Position numbers and translations under genes: made by a program. This document shows, piece by piece, positions 8,477 through 16,161 of a DNA stretch of 51,016 nt. The stretch comes from Paracoccaceae bacterium (GTDB taxonomy: Bacteria > Pseudomonadota > Alphaproteobacteria > Rhodobacterales > Rhodobacteraceae), in contig CANIKY010000007.1 in the NCBI GenBank assembly GCA_947468085.1, forward strand, positions 1-51,016. Direction: 5' to 3'. The notes under the pieces were generated by a model, which ran no database searches, was not told the origin of the DNA, and saw only the letters and a list, made by a program, of their open reading frames with translations. The number at the start of each line of letters is the position of its first letter. Position 1 is the stretch's first letter.

Positions 8477-8540
8477 CGGGCTCTCTTCCCTTTGGGGGCG
8501 AATTGCCTATGTTGAAGCTCAAGACACGAAAGGCGTTCGC

Positions 8541-8984
8541 ATGGCGAAATCGATCGACTACGGCAATTTGATGCACAAGGCCATGTGCGGCCTGATCCAG
8601 ACGGTCTTGAAAGAGGTCGCAGCTTTTGGCCTGCCCGGGGCGCATCACTTCTTTATCACCTTTGATACCACCACCGAAGGCGTGGAAATGGCCGATTGGC
8701 TGCGCACCCGCTATCCGGGCGAGATGACAATTGTTGTGCAAAACTGGTTTGACAACTTGCTTGTCACCAAAGACGGCTTTTCCATAACGCTGAACTTCGG
8801 CAACAATCCGGAACGCATGACCATTCCCTACGATGCGCTGCGCACCTTTGTGGACCCGTCAGTAGAGTTTGGCCTGCGGTTCGATGCCCAAGTCTCGGAC
8901 GACGACGAAGGCCCCGATGACGAGCCACCCGCACCGCAGCACGATGCGCAGATCGTGCGCTTGGACAGATTTCGAAAATCATAG
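8541..8984 (+). CDS. sspB: SspB, ClpXP adaptor for ssrA-tagged proteins (alpha type)
   Basis: 147 residues. It starts MAKSIDYGNLMHKAMCGLIQ, followed by HHFFITFDTTTEGVEMADWL, the segment IVVQNWFDNLLVTKDGFSITLNF split by short loops, and MTIPYDALRTFVDPSVEFGL. This is the fold and order of alphaproteobacterial SspB, which holds ssrA-tagged substrates and delivers them to ClpXP. An acidic linker (SDDDEGPDDEPPAP) leads to a short C-terminal tail, IVRLDRFRKS, that would dock on ClpX. It lies about 1.5 kb from the tag-encoding tmRNA gene. The next gene begins 6 nt after its stop, so the two are likely co-transcribed. Confidence 0.92.
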   Translation: MAKSIDYGNLMHKAMCGLIQTVLKEVAAFGLPGAHHFFITFDTTTEGVEMADWLRTRYPGEMTIVVQNWFDNLLVTKDGFSITLNFGNNPERMTIPYDALRTFVDPSVEFGLRFDAQVSDDDEGPDDEPPAPQHDAQIVRLDRFRKS

Positions 8985-8990
8985 GGCATC

Positions 8991-9542
8991 ATGAGCGATT
9001 CACTTCTTTTTTTGCGCCAGCTGATCAGCCGGCCGCTGCAAGTTTCTGCGATGGCCCCGTCGTCGCGGTTTTTGGGAAAAGCCATGGCCAAGGATCTCGG
9101 CCCCCATACCGGCCGCGTGGTTGAATTTGGCCCCGGCACGGGCCGGCTGACCAAAGGGATTTTGGACGCCGGTGTTGCCCCCGAAAACCTGACCCTGTTC
9201 GAGATGAACCCTGAATTTGTCACCCACCTGCGAGCCCAGTTTACCGGGGTGACAGTGCATTTGGCCGGGGCGCAAGATGCGCCGCAAATGGTGGAAAAGG
9301 GTGTCGGGGCGGTGATCTCGGGGGTGCCTTTGTTGTCGATGCCCATGGCGCTGCGCCGCACGATCATGGCAGCCGCGTTCGAGATTTTGCGCCCTGATGG
9401 CGTTTATGTACAATTTACCTACCGCGGACGGCCCGCGCTGGAAGAATCGCAGATCAAATCGCTTGGGCTGATATGGAAACAGACGGCCTATGTGCCGCTT
9501 AACCTGCCTCCAGCGCGGGTGCATACCTTTCGGCGGGCTTGA
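8991..9542 (+). CDS. PmtA-like class I SAM methyltransferase (phospholipid N-methyltransferase family)
   Basis: 183 residues. The SAM site is VVEFGPGTGRLTKGILDAG, and the ribose-binding acidic residue is in LTLFEMNPEFVTHL. The later motif VGAVISGVPLLSMPMALRR and the C-terminal VYVQFTYRGRPAL match the short PmtA-type phosphatidylethanolamine N-methyltransferases and the related 'rRNA adenine dimethyltransferase-like' group. Activity on phosphatidylethanolamine is plausible but not provable from sequence. AGGG lies just before the ATG. It follows sspB by 6 nt. Confidence 0.72.
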   Translation: MSDSLLFLRQLISRPLQVSAMAPSSRFLGKAMAKDLGPHTGRVVEFGPGTGRLTKGILDAGVAPENLTLFEMNPEFVTHLRAQFTGVTVHLAGAQDAPQMVEKGVGAVISGVPLLSMPMALRRTIMAAAFEILRPDGVYVQFTYRGRPALEESQIKSLGLIWKQTAYVPLNLPPARVHTFRRA

Positions 9543-9619
9543 AAGTAGACCACGGCATCACGGTTGAGTTTTCCACGCGGCAGACGTAAAAGCCGCCTGT
9601 CCCCACAGGAGCACACGCC

Positions 9620-11014
9620 ATGACCGCCATCCGTGTTGAAACCGACAGCTTTGGCCCGCTGGATGTTCCAGCCGACAAATACTGGGGCGCGCAGACCCAG
9701 CGGTCGATCATCAACTTCCCCATCGGGTGGGAACGCCAGCCCGTCGCCATCATCCGCGCCTTGGGTGTGATCAAAAAGGCCTGCGCTTTGGTGAACATTG
9801 TGCAGGGCGACATCGACCCAGCTTTGGGTCAGACGATTGCCGTCGCAGCGCAAGAGGTGATTGAGGGCAAATTTGACGACAATTTCCCGTTGGTTGTCTG
9901 GCAAACCGGATCGGGTACCCAGTCGAACATGAACGCCAACGAGGTAATCTCGAACCGCGCGATCGAAATGCTGGGCGGGGTGATGGGGTCAAAAAAGCCT
10001 ATCCATCCCAATGACCATGTGAATATGGGCCAATCGTCCAACGACACTTTTCCCACGGCCATGCATGTGGCCATCGGCATGATGGCGCGCGATGTGCTGT
10101 TGCCGGGTTTGGAAAAGCTGCACGCCGCACTGGCGACGAAAGCTGTGGAATTCAAAGACATCATCAAGATCGGCCGCACCCATACCCAAGATGCCACGCC
10201 CTTGACGCTGGGGCAGGAGTTTTCGGGCTATGCCGCCCAAGTCGCCAAGGGAATCGCGCGGGTGAAGATGTGCCTGCCCGACATTTACGAACTGGCCCAA
10301 GGCGGCACCGCTGTCGGCACGGGCCTGAACACCCGCGTTGGATGGGATACCCGCGTGGCGGCCGCCATTGCTGAGATCACCGCCCTGCCCTTTGTGACCG
10401 CGCCCAACAAGTTTGAGGCCCTTGCCGCCCATGACGCCATGGTGATGTTTTCAGGCGCCTTGAAAACCGTGGCCGCCAGCCTGTTCAAAATCGCCAACGA
10501 TTTGCGGCTTTTGGGCTCTGGCCCGCGTTCGGGCTTGGGCGAGTTGATCTTGCCCGAAAACGAACCCGGATCATCGATCATGCCCGGCAAAGTGAACCCC
10601 ACTCAGGCCGAGGCGCTGACGATGGTATGCGCCCATGTCATGGGAAATGATGCAGCCGTGGGATTTGCGGGATCACAGGGCCATTTCGAACTGAACGTCT
10701 ATAATCCGATGATGGCCTATAACGTTTTGCAATCCATGCAGCTTTTGGGCGATGCCTCAGCGTCTTTCACCGACAATATGGTGGTGGGCACCCAAGCCAA
10801 CATCCCGCGCATTGAAAAGCTGATGAAAGAAAGCCTGATGCTGGTGACAGCCCTTGCCCCTACCATCGGCTATGACGCTGCGACCAAAGTTGCCAAAACC
10901 GCGCATAAGAATGGCACGACGCTACGCGAAGAGGCGATTGCGCTGGGCTATGTAGACGGCGAAACCTTCGACCGCATCGTGCGACCCGAAGACATGGTTG
11001 GCCCCAAAGGCTGA
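9620..11014 (+). CDS. fumC: Class II fumarate hydratase
   Basis: 464 residues, the standard length. It begins [21 protein letters not shown]. Catalytic and signature segments are all present: [42 protein letters not shown] and the superfamily loop [13 protein letters not shown]. It interconverts fumarate and malate in the TCA cycle in the cytosol. This class needs no iron-sulfur cluster, unlike FumA/B. An AGGAG ribosome site sits 8 nt before the ATG. The stop codon overlaps the ATG of the next small gene, so the two are translationally coupled. Confidence 0.97.
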   Translation: MTAIRVETDSFGPLDVPADKYWGAQTQRSIINFPIGWERQPVAIIRALGVIKKACALVNIVQGDIDPALGQTIAVAAQEVIEGKFDDNFPLVVWQTGSGTQSNMNANEVISNRAIEMLGGVMGSKKPIHPNDHVNMGQSSNDTFPTAMHVAIGMMARDVLLPGLEKLHAALATKAVEFKDIIKIGRTHTQDATPLTLGQEFSGYAAQVAKGIARVKMCLPDIYELAQGGTAVGTGLNTRVGWDTRVAAAIAEITALPFVTAPNKFEALAAHDAMVMFSGALKTVAASLFKIANDLRLLGSGPRSGLGELILPENEPGSSIMPGKVNPTQAEALTMVCAHVMGNDAAVGFAGSQGHFELNVYNPMMAYNVLQSMQLLGDASASFTDNMVVGTQANIPRIEKLMKESLMLVTALAPTIGYDAATKVAKTAHKNGTTLREEAIALGYVDGETFDRIVRPEDMVGPKG

Positions 11015-11193
11015 TGGCAGAGATCGTCAACCTGCGCCAAGCCCGCAAAGCGGCGGCCCGTAAAGCGGACCGTTTGGGTGGCGATGCAGCGGCTATGAAA
11101 TCGGGCCGCACCAAGGCGCAAAAGCGGTTAGAGGCGGCAGAGGCCGCCATGGCCAAGGCAGAGCTTGACGCAAAAAAGCGCGAGACACCCTAG
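11014..11193 (+). CDS. Small basic protein, DUF4169-like
   Basis: 59 residues, starting [20 protein letters not shown]. The start overlaps the fumC stop by one base (TGATG). The protein is almost all Ala, Lys, Arg and Glu, with a predicted helical, coiled-coil-like pattern (RTKAQKRLEAAEAAMAKAEL). This looks like the DUF4169 family that I recall directly downstream of fumC in Rhodobacteraceae. Its function is unknown; the charge pattern could suit nucleic-acid or protein binding. Confidence 0.7.
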   Translation: MAEIVNLRQARKAAARKADRLGGDAAAMKSGRTKAQKRLEAAEAAMAKAELDAKKRETP

Positions 11194-11240
11194 GCGCTGT
11201 TAACTGCGCCTTAACGGGTCAGGGGCAGAGTGGGTACATC

Positions 11241-11498
11241 ATGACACATCATATGCTCCCCCCGATTCTCTCCGCCGTGATCCCGGCCTTCACGCCCGAT
11301 CAATGGCTTTATCACCTCTTTTCGCCGCTGGCTGTGGCGCAAGGAACCCCGTTGATCCGCGGTGTGGCCGATGTGGACGCCCATATTGGCCGATCCAGGT
11401 TCTTCGCCGAAGCTGCCTTGCGCGGCTATCAGGTGACCGAAAACGCCGGAATGTTCATGCTCAGCCTGCGGCGCACCCCTATTCAAGTGATGGTCTGA
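11241..11498 (+). CDS. Hypothetical 85-residue protein
   Basis: A frame of 85 residues starts MTHHMLPPILSAVIPAFTPD and continues FSPLAVAQGTPLIRGVADVD and FFAEAALRGYQVTENAGMFM. Amino-acid composition is natural and the frame fits the gap between two small genes on the same strand. A short GAGTGGG upstream may serve as the ribosome site. No motif, signal peptide or membrane segment is evident, and I do not recognise the family. Confidence 0.5.
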   Translation: MTHHMLPPILSAVIPAFTPDQWLYHLFSPLAVAQGTPLIRGVADVDAHIGRSRFFAEAALRGYQVTENAGMFMLSLRRTPIQVMV

Positions 11499-11578
11499 CA
11501 GCGCGGGCGTTGCAGCTTGGGCCAAGATCGTGGCAAATTGGCGGGGCAAACAACGCTCCGTTCAAAAGGCTACGTCCC

Positions 11579-11815
11579 ATGCCACAGGCAAACTCGTCCG
11601 GCCGACCTGTCAAACACAGCCTAACGCTGCGCGGCCACCGCACATCGGTGTCATTGGAACAGGTGTTTTGGCAGGAGTTTCGCCAGATTGCCGCAGACCA
11701 AAAGCAGTCGCTAAACGATTTAGCGTCGCGCATCGACGCGCAACGCGGCGATGTTGGCTTGGCCTCGGCCATACGCGTTTTTGTACTGACCGCGGTGCAG
11801 GCCAAATCTGGCTAA
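11579..11815 (+). CDS. Ribbon-helix-helix domain protein
   Basis: 78 residues: MPQANSSGRPVKHSLTLRGH, then RTSVSLEQVFWQEFRQIAAD and LNDLASRIDAQRGD. The pattern of a short beta strand (HRTSVSLE) followed by two helices matches the RHH_4-type ribbon-helix-helix domain, which binds DNA as a dimer through the strand. It is probably a small transcriptional regulator or an RHH-fold protein of unknown target. It is the last of three small genes between fumC and rne. AAAAGG lies upstream of the ATG. Confidence 0.7.
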   Translation: MPQANSSGRPVKHSLTLRGHRTSVSLEQVFWQEFRQIAADQKQSLNDLASRIDAQRGDVGLASAIRVFVLTAVQAKSG

Positions 11816-12272
11816 GCCCGTAAGGCACTGCGTCTCAAAGGGGTACGTGTGCTGGCAAAGCGGGTCGCGCAGGTCGCTAATCGCCCCCATCGCTCAAATC
11901 GGCCATTGTCATTGCTTGACGTTTGGCTTTACAAGATTGAACGCGACTTGGTTCGCGCAAGCATTCTCTGCCCACCTGCTCTGGCGCCTGACATCGGCGC
12001 CGAAATGGCGGTCAGTCGGATCGGTCGCAAGACCGCAGAGTTGCCCGGAAAATCGCTGATTTACTGGGATTTCATTGGGGCCCGTCCGGGGCCTGGAAGA
12101 GAACCGCGATGAAGCGCGCGTCAACATTGGTGAAAGTCGAGGGCTGCCTTACGGGCATAGCCGCGCTTTCTCATGCGCAGCCCCTCGCCCGAACACGCCG
12201 CCCGTTTCTTGGTCTGTCCCGTACCGGCGCTTCGCCACCGGGGCCTGCAAGACCGCGCGGCATTGGAACACC
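11816..12272 (+). other. Long leader region before rne
   Basis: 457 bp with no convincing gene. RNase E genes often have a long 5' UTR through which the enzyme controls its own mRNA, and this gap fits such a leader. A CTTGACG at 11915-11921 could be a -35 element, but no good -10 follows at 16-18 bp. Frames through this region have odd composition (runs of Pro, Arg and Ser) and do not look coding. Confidence 0.4.
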
Positions 12273-15032
12273 ATGTCTAAGAAAATGCTTATCGACGCCA
12301 CTCACGCAGAGGAGACTCGCGTTGTTGTGGTGGACGGAAACAAAGTTGAAGAATTTGACTTTGAAACCCTGAACAAACGCCAGCTCGCCGGGAATATCTA
12401 TTTGGCCAAAGTGACGCGGGTTGAACCCTCGTTGCAGGCGGCCTTCATAGATTACGGCGGCAATCGGCACGGCTTTTTGGCCTTCGCCGAAATTCACCCC
12501 GATTACTACCAAATCCCGGTCGCCGACCGCAAAGCCCTGCTTGAAGAAGAGCGCGCCTTTGCAAGGGCCGAGGATGACGAAGACAACCGCCGCTCCAGCC
12601 GCCCCGCACCGCGGCCACGCCCGCAACCCGCCCGCGTCGAAAGCCGCGATCAGGTGGAAACGGCGCAGCCCTCTGCCAGCTATGGCAGCATGGATGTGGT
12701 CGATCTGTCGGAAGAAACCCCCGATGCCGAAGGCCAAGGCGCCGACGCGACGATCGCTTTGCCCACGGCACAGGCTGCAGAAGTGGCCCATGACCACGAT
12801 CACAGCCATGATCACGGCCATGATCACGGCCATGACCACACCCACGACGATGCCCAATCTGCCGAAGGCGACGCCCCCTTCCGGGCGATCGATCATGCCT
12901 CTGACACCGATGACGAGATTGAATCCATCGCCGAAGAGGATGTGCAAGAAGAAATCAGCGCCACGCGCAAGCCCCGCGCCCGACGCTACAAGATTCAAGA
13001 AGTGGTCAAAGTGCGCCAGATCATGCTGGTGCAGGTCGTCAAGGAAGAACGTGGCAACAAGGGTGCTGCCCTGACCACCTATCTGTCGCTGGCAGGTCGC
13101 TATTGCGTTTTGATGCCCAACACCGCGCGCGGCGGCGGCATTTCGCGCAAGATCACCGTAGCCACTGATCGCAAGAAGCTTAAGGAAATTGCCTCGGAAC
13201 TGGAAGTGCCGGAAGGCGCTGGCCTGATCATCCGCACGGCGGGTGCAAAACGCACCAAGCCCGAAATCAACCGCGATTACGAATATCTGATGCGCCTGTG
13301 GGAACAAATCCGCGAACTGACGCTTAAATCCATGGCGCCTGCCGCGATCTATGAAGAGGGCGATCTGATCAAACGCTCGATCCGTGACCTTTACAGCCGC
13401 GAGATTGACGAGATCCTGGTCGAGGGCGAGGCTGGCTACCGCACCGCCAAAGACTTTATGAAAATGATCATGCCCTCCCATGCCAAAGTGGTGCAGCGCC
13501 ATAATGATCAGATGCCGCTTTTTGCGCGCTTTCAGGTCGAAAGCTATCTGGCCGGTATGTTCAACCCGACTGTTCAGTTGAAATCGGGCGGCTATATCGT
13601 CATCGGCGTGACCGAGGCACTGGTGGCCATCGACGTCAACTCTGGCCGCGCCACCAAAGAAGGGTCGATCGAAGACACCGCGCTGAAAACCAACCTTGAA
13701 GCCGCCGAAGAGATTGCCCGCCAGTTGCGCCTGCGCGACTTGGCCGGTTTGATCGTGATCGACTTCATCGATATGGAAGAGCGGCGTAACAATCTGGCCG
13801 TTGAAAAGCGCATCAAGGACAAGCTGAAAACCGACCGTGCGCGCATTCAGATTGGCCGGATTTCTGGCTTTGGCCTGTTGGAAATGTCGCGTCAACGCCT
13901 GCGGCCGGGGATGCTGGAGTCCACCACCCAGCCTTGCGCGCATTGCCATGGCACGGGTCTTATCCGCTCGGACGACAGCCTTGGCCTGCAAGTGCTGCGC
14001 GCCCTAGAGGACGAAGGCGCGCGCAAGCGGTCTAAAGAGGTGCTTTTGAAAGCGCCGATTGGCATCGTAAACTTCCTGTTCAACCAAAAGCGCGAGCATC
14101 TGGCCGTGATTGAGGCGCGTTACGGCATGGCCGTACGGATCGAAGCTGATCCGCAGATGATCAGCCCCGATTTCCTGCTTGAAAAGTTCAAGACCGCCAC
14201 AAGGGTGGTACCGGATGCTGCCTCTGTCATCTCGGGGAACGCCAGCCTGATGGGCGCGCCCGTGTTGGAAGAAGAAGACGACGATATCGTTGAAGAGGAT
14301 ATCGACGACGAGACAGAGGAGGCCGAGGATGAGGCAGATGGCGAAAGCACCTCTACCGCCGCAAGCCGTTCTGCCGATGCGGCGAACCCGGGCAAGAAAA
14401 AGCGCCGTCGTCGTCGCAAGAAAAAGGGCGGTACAGGGGCTGGACAAGGCGAACCGGGCGAGGCCCTAAGCCAAGACGGCGTTGAAACCGAGTCGGGGGT
14501 AGCGGATACTGCAGGCGCGGATACTGCAGGCGCTGATCCGGCCGAAGTGGCACCCGCCGCTGGTGGTGACACCAAAAAGGCCCCGCGCCGCACGCGCGGC
14601 CGGTCGCCTAAATCTGTGGACACCGTGGTTGCAGCGGACGCTACCGTTGCAGAAAATGTCACTGAACCGGTCGCAGAACCTGTGGCCGAAGGTGTGACAG
14701 GCTCTGCGGCGGAGCCTGCGGCCGAAGTGGCAGCCCCTGCCGCCAAGCGCCCCGCCTCGCGCCGCAAAGCCGCCGCAGAAGTGCCCGTTGACACTGCACA
14801 ACCAACGCCCAAGCCCGCCCGCCCCCGTACCGCTCGCGGCAAAGCCGCAGCAGTTGCAGTGGTCGAGGCAAGCTTTCCGGCTGACCCCGGCGTCACAGAA
14901 ACCGCCGTGACAGAAGTGCAGCCCGTGTTGCGGGCCGATCCTGAGGAAGCGGCAATTGTTGCTGCCCCTGCGGCAGAGCCTGAGGATCCAAACAAACCCA
15001 AGCGCAAAGGATGGTGGTCACTCGGCCGCTAA
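12273..15032 (+). CDS. rne: Ribonuclease E
   Basis: 919 residues, essential endoribonuclease and degradosome scaffold. It starts MSKKMLIDATHAEETRVVVV. The S1 domain (NIYLAKVTRVEPSLQAAFID, then YGGNRHGFLAFAEI) is interrupted at about residues 91-238 by an acidic, low-complexity insert before the domain resumes at KIQEVVKVRQIMLVQVVKEE. The catalytic core has the metal-binding Asp regions VAIDVNSGRATKEG and IVIDFIDMEERRNN, and the zinc-link motif CAHCHGTG. After about residue 660 the tail is acidic, then Lys/Arg-rich (KKKRRRRRKKK), then long Ala/Pro/Glu repeats, typical of a disordered scaffold. Ten alternating His residues (173-191) inside the S1 insert are unusual. A terminator follows. Confidence 0.96.
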   Translation: MSKKMLIDATHAEETRVVVVDGNKVEEFDFETLNKRQLAGNIYLAKVTRVEPSLQAAFIDYGGNRHGFLAFAEIHPDYYQIPVADRKALLEEERAFARAEDDEDNRRSSRPAPRPRPQPARVESRDQVETAQPSASYGSMDVVDLSEETPDAEGQGADATIALPTAQAAEVAHDHDHSHDHGHDHGHDHTHDDAQSAEGDAPFRAIDHASDTDDEIESIAEEDVQEEISATRKPRARRYKIQEVVKVRQIMLVQVVKEERGNKGAALTTYLSLAGRYCVLMPNTARGGGISRKITVATDRKKLKEIASELEVPEGAGLIIRTAGAKRTKPEINRDYEYLMRLWEQIRELTLKSMAPAAIYEEGDLIKRSIRDLYSREIDEILVEGEAGYRTAKDFMKMIMPSHAKVVQRHNDQMPLFARFQVESYLAGMFNPTVQLKSGGYIVIGVTEALVAIDVNSGRATKEGSIEDTALKTNLEAAEEIARQLRLRDLAGLIVIDFIDMEERRNNLAVEKRIKDKLKTDRARIQIGRISGFGLLEMSRQRLRPGMLESTTQPCAHCHGTGLIRSDDSLGLQVLRALEDEGARKRSKEVLLKAPIGIVNFLFNQKREHLAVIEARYGMAVRIEADPQMISPDFLLEKFKTATRVVPDAASVISGNASLMGAPVLEEEDDDIVEEDIDDETEEAEDEADGESTSTAASRSADAANPGKKKRRRRRKKKGGTGAGQGEPGEALSQDGVETESGVADTAGADTAGADPAEVAPAAGGDTKKAPRRTRGRSPKSVDTVVAADATVAENVTEPVAEPVAEGVTGSAAEPAAEVAAPAAKRPASRRKAAAEVPVDTAQPTPKPARPRTARGKAAAVAVVEASFPADPGVTETAVTEVQPVLRADPEEAAIVAAPAAEPEDPNKPKRKGWWSLGR
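12789..12845 (+). repeat. rne: Alternating His repeat within rne
   Basis: Codons for residues 173-191 of RNase E give His at every second position (ten His, mostly separated by Asp or Gly). The DNA is built from an imperfect repeat of CATGATCACGGC, which suggests growth by replication slippage. Confidence 0.85.
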
Positions 15033-15052
15033 CTGAATGCATTTGCTATTCA

Positions 15053-15087
15053 AACGCCCGGCAGCATCAGTTGCCGGGCGTTTTTTT
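15053..15087 (+). terminator. Rho-independent terminator after rne
   Basis: An 11-bp stem AACGCCCGGCA (15053-15063) pairs with TGCCGGGCGTT (15072-15082), with an 8-nt loop and a run of seven T (15081-15087). It starts 20 nt after the rne stop and overlaps the end of the convergent tusA-like gene by a few bases. Confidence 0.93.
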
Positions 15088-15313
15088 ATGAACCTACGCG
15101 GATCAGGTGCAAGGTAACGCTGCCGTCTTCGTGTGCAGCCAAATAACGGTGTCCCGCCTCAAGGCAAAAATGCGGCAGGTCGATGTGTGCCATGGCATCG
15201 GTGGCACGCAGACACAGCACCTGCCCCGCTTGCATCGCCATAAGCCGCTTGCGCGCTTTGAGCACCGGCAGCGGGCACAAAAGCCCCTCACAATCCAAGA
15301 CCTCATCCCACAT
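15086..15313 (-). CDS. TusA-family sulfurtransferase
   Basis: 75 residues, the usual TusA/SirA size. It begins MWDEVLDCEGLLCPLPVLKA and carries the family CPxP motif (C13-P-L-P) with the sulfur-carrying cysteine, followed by GQVLCLRATDAMAHIDLPHF. TusA proteins relay persulfide sulfur from a cysteine desulfurase, for instance to tRNA thiolation or molybdenum cofactor enzymes. The start at 15313 gives a protein of exactly the family length. It is divergent from ccdA, another gene of cysteine thiol chemistry, across a 104-bp gap. Confidence 0.85.
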   Translation of the reverse strand: MWDEVLDCEGLLCPLPVLKARKRLMAMQAGQVLCLRATDAMAHIDLPHFCLEAGHRYLAAHEDGSVTLHLIRVGS

Positions 15314-15417
15314 CTGCGCCCCCTTTAACCTTGCATACAAAGCCCGCCCCGCAAAGGCCACACAAAGGTGAAGATTGCGCAGGTGACGGCGTGCACCAAA
15401 CAGGGTAAGCCTACCCC

Positions 15418-16158
15418 ATGTTTGGAATAGAGATCTTAGACGCCAGCCTTCTGCCCGCAGCCCTTGTGGCCTTGGCGGCCGGCGTTCTGTCGTTTCTGTC
15501 GCCCTGCGTGCTGCCGATCGTGCCGCCCTATCTGGCCTATATGTCGGGCATTTCCGTGGGCGAGATGAAATCCGGCCGCAAGCCGCTGCTGGCGGCCAGT
15601 TTTTTTGTGCTGGGCCTGTCGACGGTGTTTTTGCTGATGGGGGCGGCGTCGTCGGCCTTTGGTGCTTTCTTTCTGGCGCGGTCACAAAGTTTTGCCACAG
15701 TCTCAGCACTGGTAGTGATGGTCTTTGGCGCGCATTTTATAGGAATTTTTCGCCTGCGCTTTTTGGATCAAGACATCCGCATGGATGCGGGCGACAGGGG
15801 CGGCTCGGCCATGGGATCCTATGTGCTGGGGCTGGCCTTTGCCTTTGGCTGGACACCCTGCATCGGCCCGCAACTGGGCGCTATTCTGACGATTGCCGCC
15901 CAAGAGGGATCTGTTGGGCGCGGCACTTTGCTTTTGGCAGTTTACGCCATGGGCCTTGGCCTACCCTTTATTCTGGTCGCCGCCTTTTTCCCCCGATTCA
16001 CCCCTCTGATGGCGCTGATGAAGCGCCATATGGAGCGAATCGAGAAGATCATGGGCCTGATGCTGTGGACCATTGGCCTGTTGATGCTGACGGGTGGCTT
16101 TTCGCAGTTTTCCTATTGGCTGCTGGAACATCTGCCAGCCCTCAGCCAATTTGGTTAA
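15418..16158 (+). CDS. ccdA: CcdA, thiol-disulfide electron carrier for cytochrome c biogenesis
   Basis: 246 residues with six hydrophobic segments. The two signature half-sites are FLSPCVLPIVPPYLAYMSG near the N-terminus and FGWTPCIGPQLGAIL in the middle; the paired cysteines carry reducing equivalents from cytosolic thioredoxin to periplasmic thioredoxin-like proteins such as CcmG. The short DsbD-like form without soluble domains is what is seen here. It ends 3 bp before the convergent dctD-like gene, with no terminator between them. Confidence 0.92.
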   Translation: MFGIEILDASLLPAALVALAAGVLSFLSPCVLPIVPPYLAYMSGISVGEMKSGRKPLLAASFFVLGLSTVFLLMGAASSAFGAFFLARSQSFATVSALVVMVFGAHFIGIFRLRFLDQDIRMDAGDRGGSAMGSYVLGLAFAFGWTPCIGPQLGAILTIAAQEGSVGRGTLLLAVYAMGLGLPFILVAAFFPRFTPLMALMKRHMERIEKIMGLMLWTIGLLMLTGGFSQFSYWLLEHLPALSQFG

Positions 16159-16161
16159 GGG

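Noticed and set aside
11849-12112. An 87-residue frame in the rne leader
   Set aside because: No ribosome site, basic and proline-rich end, and it lies in a region better explained as the rne 5' leader.
12789-12845. Possible CRISPR-like or mobile repeat at the His tract
   Set aside because: The repeat is in frame with rne, only a few units long and without spacers; it encodes an alternating His tract.
12171-13991. A 606-residue open frame antisense to rne
   Set aside because: It mirrors the codon structure of RNase E on the opposite strand, has no family motif or ribosome site, and RNase E motifs in the sense frame are unambiguous.
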